From: Patescibacteria group bacterium | GTDB taxonomy: Bacteria > Patescibacteriota > Minisyncoccia > Portnoybacterales > UBA2143 | Assembly (NCBI GenBank): GCA_018829245.1 | Contig: JAHJUH010000025.1 | Coordinates: forward strand, 1-13,645 | Reading direction: 5' to 3' | Length of the DNA stretch: 13,645 bases | In this document: positions 11,347-13,645 of the stretch, piece after piece | Layout: the number at the start of each line of letters is the position of its first letter | Numbering within the stretch: position 1 is the stretch's first letter | Translations under genes and position numbers: made by a program | Notes under the pieces: model-generated | Database searches by the model: none | What the model saw: the letters and a program-made list of their open reading frames with translations, nothing else | What the model was told of the DNA's origin: nothing

Positions 11347-13644
11347 TTATATCGCCTTTTTAATCTCCTTAATAATCTCCGTTGTTAAACGGGGATTTTC
11401 TTTTAAACTAATTTTAGCTGCTTCTAAACCTTGTCCAAGTTTTTCATCTTTGTAATTAAACCAAGCGCCTGATCTATTAACCACGCCTAATTTCAATCCA
11501 GTATTTAAAATATCAGCTAATCGAGAAATTCCTTCATTGTAAAAAATATCAAATTCAGTTTGTTGAAAAGGAGGCGCCACCTTATTCTTAACCACTTTGG
11601 CCTTTACCCTATTTCCAATAATTTGATCTCCTTGCTTAATTTGAGCTGATCTGCGCAAATCCAAACGAACAGATGAATAAAACTTTAAAGCCTTGCCGCC
11701 TGATGTTTCTTCTGGATTACCAAAAACTATTCCTATTTTCATTCTTATCTGATTGATGAAAATAATGGTTGTTCCGCTTTTAGCAGTCAGCGCAGTAAGC
11801 TTACGACAATTATGTACTACTACTCCATTTGTCACAAAATTAGGTTTATCTTTTATAGTTAAATCATACACTGCTCTTTTTCCTATAGGAGAAATAGAAA
11901 CAATATTATTCCAATAAACTTCCTCTTTAGTTAATTTTTTTAATTCTTTATTTTCAATAAAATCAGCGATCTTTTCTAAATGTTTTCGAGATAATCGCAA
12001 ACGATCTGGCTTAAATTCTGGAAAAGAAGTTCTGTTAAATAAACCAAAAAGATGAGAAATATCTTGGCCAGTATGACCAGCCAAATAAACTACCTCTTTA
12101 ACTTTAGGAACTAATTGATAAGGAAAAACATCTTGAAATGGCATATTTTTTGATTTCCATTCTCCATCTACTAATTCTTTTAATCTCCCTTCTTTTGCCC
12201 CGACTACCCCAATTTCACTAGCAAAAATTTGAATATTTTTCCTGCCTTGAATAATTAACTTATAAAGAACGTGAGGTAAAGGTCTTTTTTGAGACCAACG
12301 ACTAACAATACCAAAACGAAGTAATAAAAATTGCAGCTGCTTTATCAATTTCAGAGAAGAAGATGAATAAATTATAGCCTTAGCTGAAGAATCAATATGC
12401 CCATCACAAGACCAGATTCGTGAAATAAACAATGCTACCTGTTGATTAGAAAGCTGAAAAATTGTTGAAGGAATATCTTTTTGAGGCGACTTTTTCCCAA
12501 AAACTCCTTCTCTTCTTAATAATTCCTTTACTGGAGAACGATATGAACCTAAAGGCAAATATTTCTTTTTACTAATCCTATAATCCTTATAACTTTTTTG
12601 ACAAAGTTCACAATTTAATTTTTGTAAAGCTACATTTAAATCATTAATAATTTTTGAATCAATATTAGCAAAACCAAGATTGTAATTTGAAGATGTAAAA
12701 TTTCCATCACCAAGAATATAAGCGATAATTTTTACTTCTTCATCAGTTAATTTTTTTTTATTCTCTTTATTTAATGCTAATTTAGACTCAGGAATTCTAC
12801 GAGGAATCGCTAAAGAATCCTGAGTAGTTAAATCTTTAACCTGCTTCCAACCATTTAAAGTAAGGACCAAATGATCATCAGTAAGTTTTAAAATATGACC
12901 ATCTTTTGTTTTTACTTCTAAACATTCTTTTTCTCCTTGAGGAAGCCAATCAACCACTTTTGAAATGATAAACTTACCTTCTTTTTCATTATAAGTTAAA
13001 GAATGCCAAGGCAATCTATTTTCCACAATTTCTTTAATTGTAGAAATTTTTCCAGAAATCGGATTAATTAATTCACTATCTTCAGCCAAGCACGCTTGAC
13101 TCATTAATCTAGCCTGCAACCCCATATGTGATTGTCCCATCTCCCCTTCAATTTCTGCCTTAGGAGTTAAAGCTGCTACTGAATCAATTATCACCACATC
13201 AACAACGCCTGATTTAACCAAACTTTCTAAAATTTCTAATGCTTGTTCGCCAGTATCTGGCTGAGAAATTAATAAATCATTAATTTCAACACCTATTTTC
13301 TTAGCATATTCTGGATCTAAAGCATGTTCAGCATCAATAAAAGCTGCCAAGCCATCTTTTTTCTGAGCTTCTGCTACTATATGAAGAGCTAAAGTGCTTT
13401 TCCCGCTTGATTCTGGCCCAAAAATTTCAATGATTCTGCCTTTAGGCATACCTCCTACTCCTAAAGCCAAATCTAAAGAAATAGAGCCAGTAGGAATAAC
13501 ATCAACATCAACTCGTTTTGCTTCGCCTAATTTCATAATTGAACCATCGCCAAAACGACCCTTGATTTCATCAATAGTAGTTTCTAATATTTTAATTCTA
13601 TCTTCTTTTGTAGATTTCCCCTCCACTGTTTTCTTTTTAACCAT
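11347..13644 (-). CDS. recA: RecA recombinase precursor, interrupted by an intein
   Basis: This is a 765-residue precursor. RecA forms ATP-dependent filaments on single-stranded DNA, drives strand exchange and activates the SOS response. The N-extein (1-184) has the Walker A GPESSGKST (76-84), catalytic-region residues AFIDAEHALDP (101-111), the Walker B VVIIDSVAAL (150-159) and SHMGLQARLMSQA (172-184). The C-extein (613-765) continues CRKLTALTAKSGTTIIFINQIRMKIG with loop L2 and FGNPEETSGGKALKFYSSVR. Splicing would give 337 residues, a normal RecA slightly short at the C-terminus; it ends IKEIKKAI and lacks the acidic tail of the E. coli protein. The junction replaces the residue between SQA and RKL (Met in E. 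coli, often Leu) with Cys. The ATG is at 13642-13644. There is no frameshift, and function depends on splicing. Confidence 0.97.
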   Translation of the reverse strand: MVKKKTVEGKSTKEDRIKILETTIDEIKGRFGDGSIMKLGEAKRVDVDVIPTGSISLDLALGVGGMPKGRIIEIFGPESSGKSTLALHIVAEAQKKDGLAAFIDAEHALDPEYAKKIGVEINDLLISQPDTGEQALEILESLVKSGVVDVVIIDSVAALTPKAEIEGEMGQSHMGLQARLMSQACLAEDSELINPISGKISTIKEIVENRLPWHSLTYNEKEGKFIISKVVDWLPQGEKECLEVKTKDGHILKLTDDHLVLTLNGWKQVKDLTTQDSLAIPRRIPESKLALNKENKKKLTDEEVKIIAYILGDGNFTSSNYNLGFANIDSKIINDLNVALQKLNCELCQKSYKDYRISKKKYLPLGSYRSPVKELLRREGVFGKKSPQKDIPSTIFQLSNQQVALFISRIWSCDGHIDSSAKAIIYSSSSLKLIKQLQFLLLRFGIVSRWSQKRPLPHVLYKLIIQGRKNIQIFASEIGVVGAKEGRLKELVDGEWKSKNMPFQDVFPYQLVPKVKEVVYLAGHTGQDISHLFGLFNRTSFPEFKPDRLRLSRKHLEKIADFIENKELKKLTKEEVYWNNIVSISPIGKRAVYDLTIKDKPNFVTNGVVVHNCRKLTALTAKSGTTIIFINQIRMKIGIVFGNPEETSGGKALKFYSSVRLDLRRSAQIKQGDQIIGNRVKAKVVKNKVAPPFQQTEFDIFYNEGISRLADILNTGLKLGVVNRSGAWFNYKDEKLGQGLEAAKISLKENPRLTTEIIKEIKKAI
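11809..13092 (-). mobile_element. RecA intein with LAGLIDADG homing endonuclease domain (428 aa)
   Basis: This is a selfish protein-splicing element read in frame within recA (precursor residues 185-612). Splicing motifs: C185 begins CLAEDSELI (block A); GHILKLTDDHLVLT (249-262) is block B with T255 and H258; AVYDLTIKDKPNFVTNGVVVHN closes with block F, then H611-N612 (block G), followed by the +1 nucleophile C613. The central part is a two-motif LAGLIDADG (DOD) endonuclease: IIAYILGDGNF (306-316, acidic D313), then VALFISRIWSCDGHI (403-417, acidic D414). The linking sequence GVFGKKSPQKDIPSTIF is typical of such domains. All residues needed for splicing and cutting appear intact. Base composition resembles the host gene, so it is either long resident or from a similar genome. 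The boundaries follow from alignment of the exteins to ordinary RecA. Confidence 0.95.
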
Positions 13645-13645
13645 A

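Noticed and set aside
11347..13644. Frame-disrupting insertion or chimeric assembly in recA
   Set aside because: The inserted 428 codons are in frame and carry every intein block with exact Cys/His-Asn/Cys junctions.

Overview
This is AT-rich bacterial DNA with short spacers and small versions of core proteins. It looks like a Candidate Phyla Radiation (Patescibacteria, probably Parcubacteria-like) genome. That placement is an inference from the style of the proteins: a YchF with a deleted helical domain, a short Fmt, a bS6 with a lysine-rich tail, and the rarity of Shine-Dalgarno sites. UGA works as a stop here, because def ends in the ATGA overlap with fmt, so the UGA=Gly code of Gracilibacteria/Absconditabacteria is not supported.

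Layout, left to right. (1) Minus strand, 1-694: greA followed by the start of lysS, which runs off the left edge. (2) 695-949: a spacer built as a concentric palindromic repeat flanked by heptamer tandem repeats. (3) Minus strand, 950-4137: mreC-mreD-mrdA, the elongation/rod-shape peptidoglycan module. Its promoter lies just beyond an intrinsic terminator whose stem encloses a dispersed palindrome. (4) Minus strand, 4337-5931: thpR (2',3'-cyclic phosphodiesterase family), a WecG/TagA/CpsF glycosyltransferase and a small acidic membrane protein. (5) 5932-6195: a divergent spacer filled by nested copies of the same palindrome. (6) Plus strand, 6196-7962: a hypothetical basic protein, def and fmt, tightly coupled. 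(7) Plus strand, 8014-9075: a Fic-domain protein with its own strong promoter. (8) Plus strand, 9088-11261: ychF and the classic rpsF-ssb-rpsR cluster. (9) 11262-11346: a convergent junction holding a compound hairpin. (10) Minus strand, 11347-13644: recA interrupted by a 428-residue intein with an apparently intact LAGLIDADG homing endonuclease.

Most genes are housekeeping: translation initiation and N-terminal processing (def, fmt, rpsF, rpsR, ychF, lysS), transcription elongation (greA), DNA maintenance (ssb, recA) and cell wall growth (mreCD, mrdA, wecG-like).

The unusual content is the recA intein and the repeat DNA. One palindrome family, with arm core GTAGT(AG or GA)AATTTCGA, occurs as three stems. 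All three keep the same two-base A.C/G.T mismatch, and all three sit at the apex of another, unrelated hairpin, one of which is an apparent Rho-independent terminator. This resembles REP-type elements that target hairpins. A second family (TTCAAGGTCCGACCT) occurs twice, and a third (TTGTCATTCTGA) makes nested arms between greA and mrdA.
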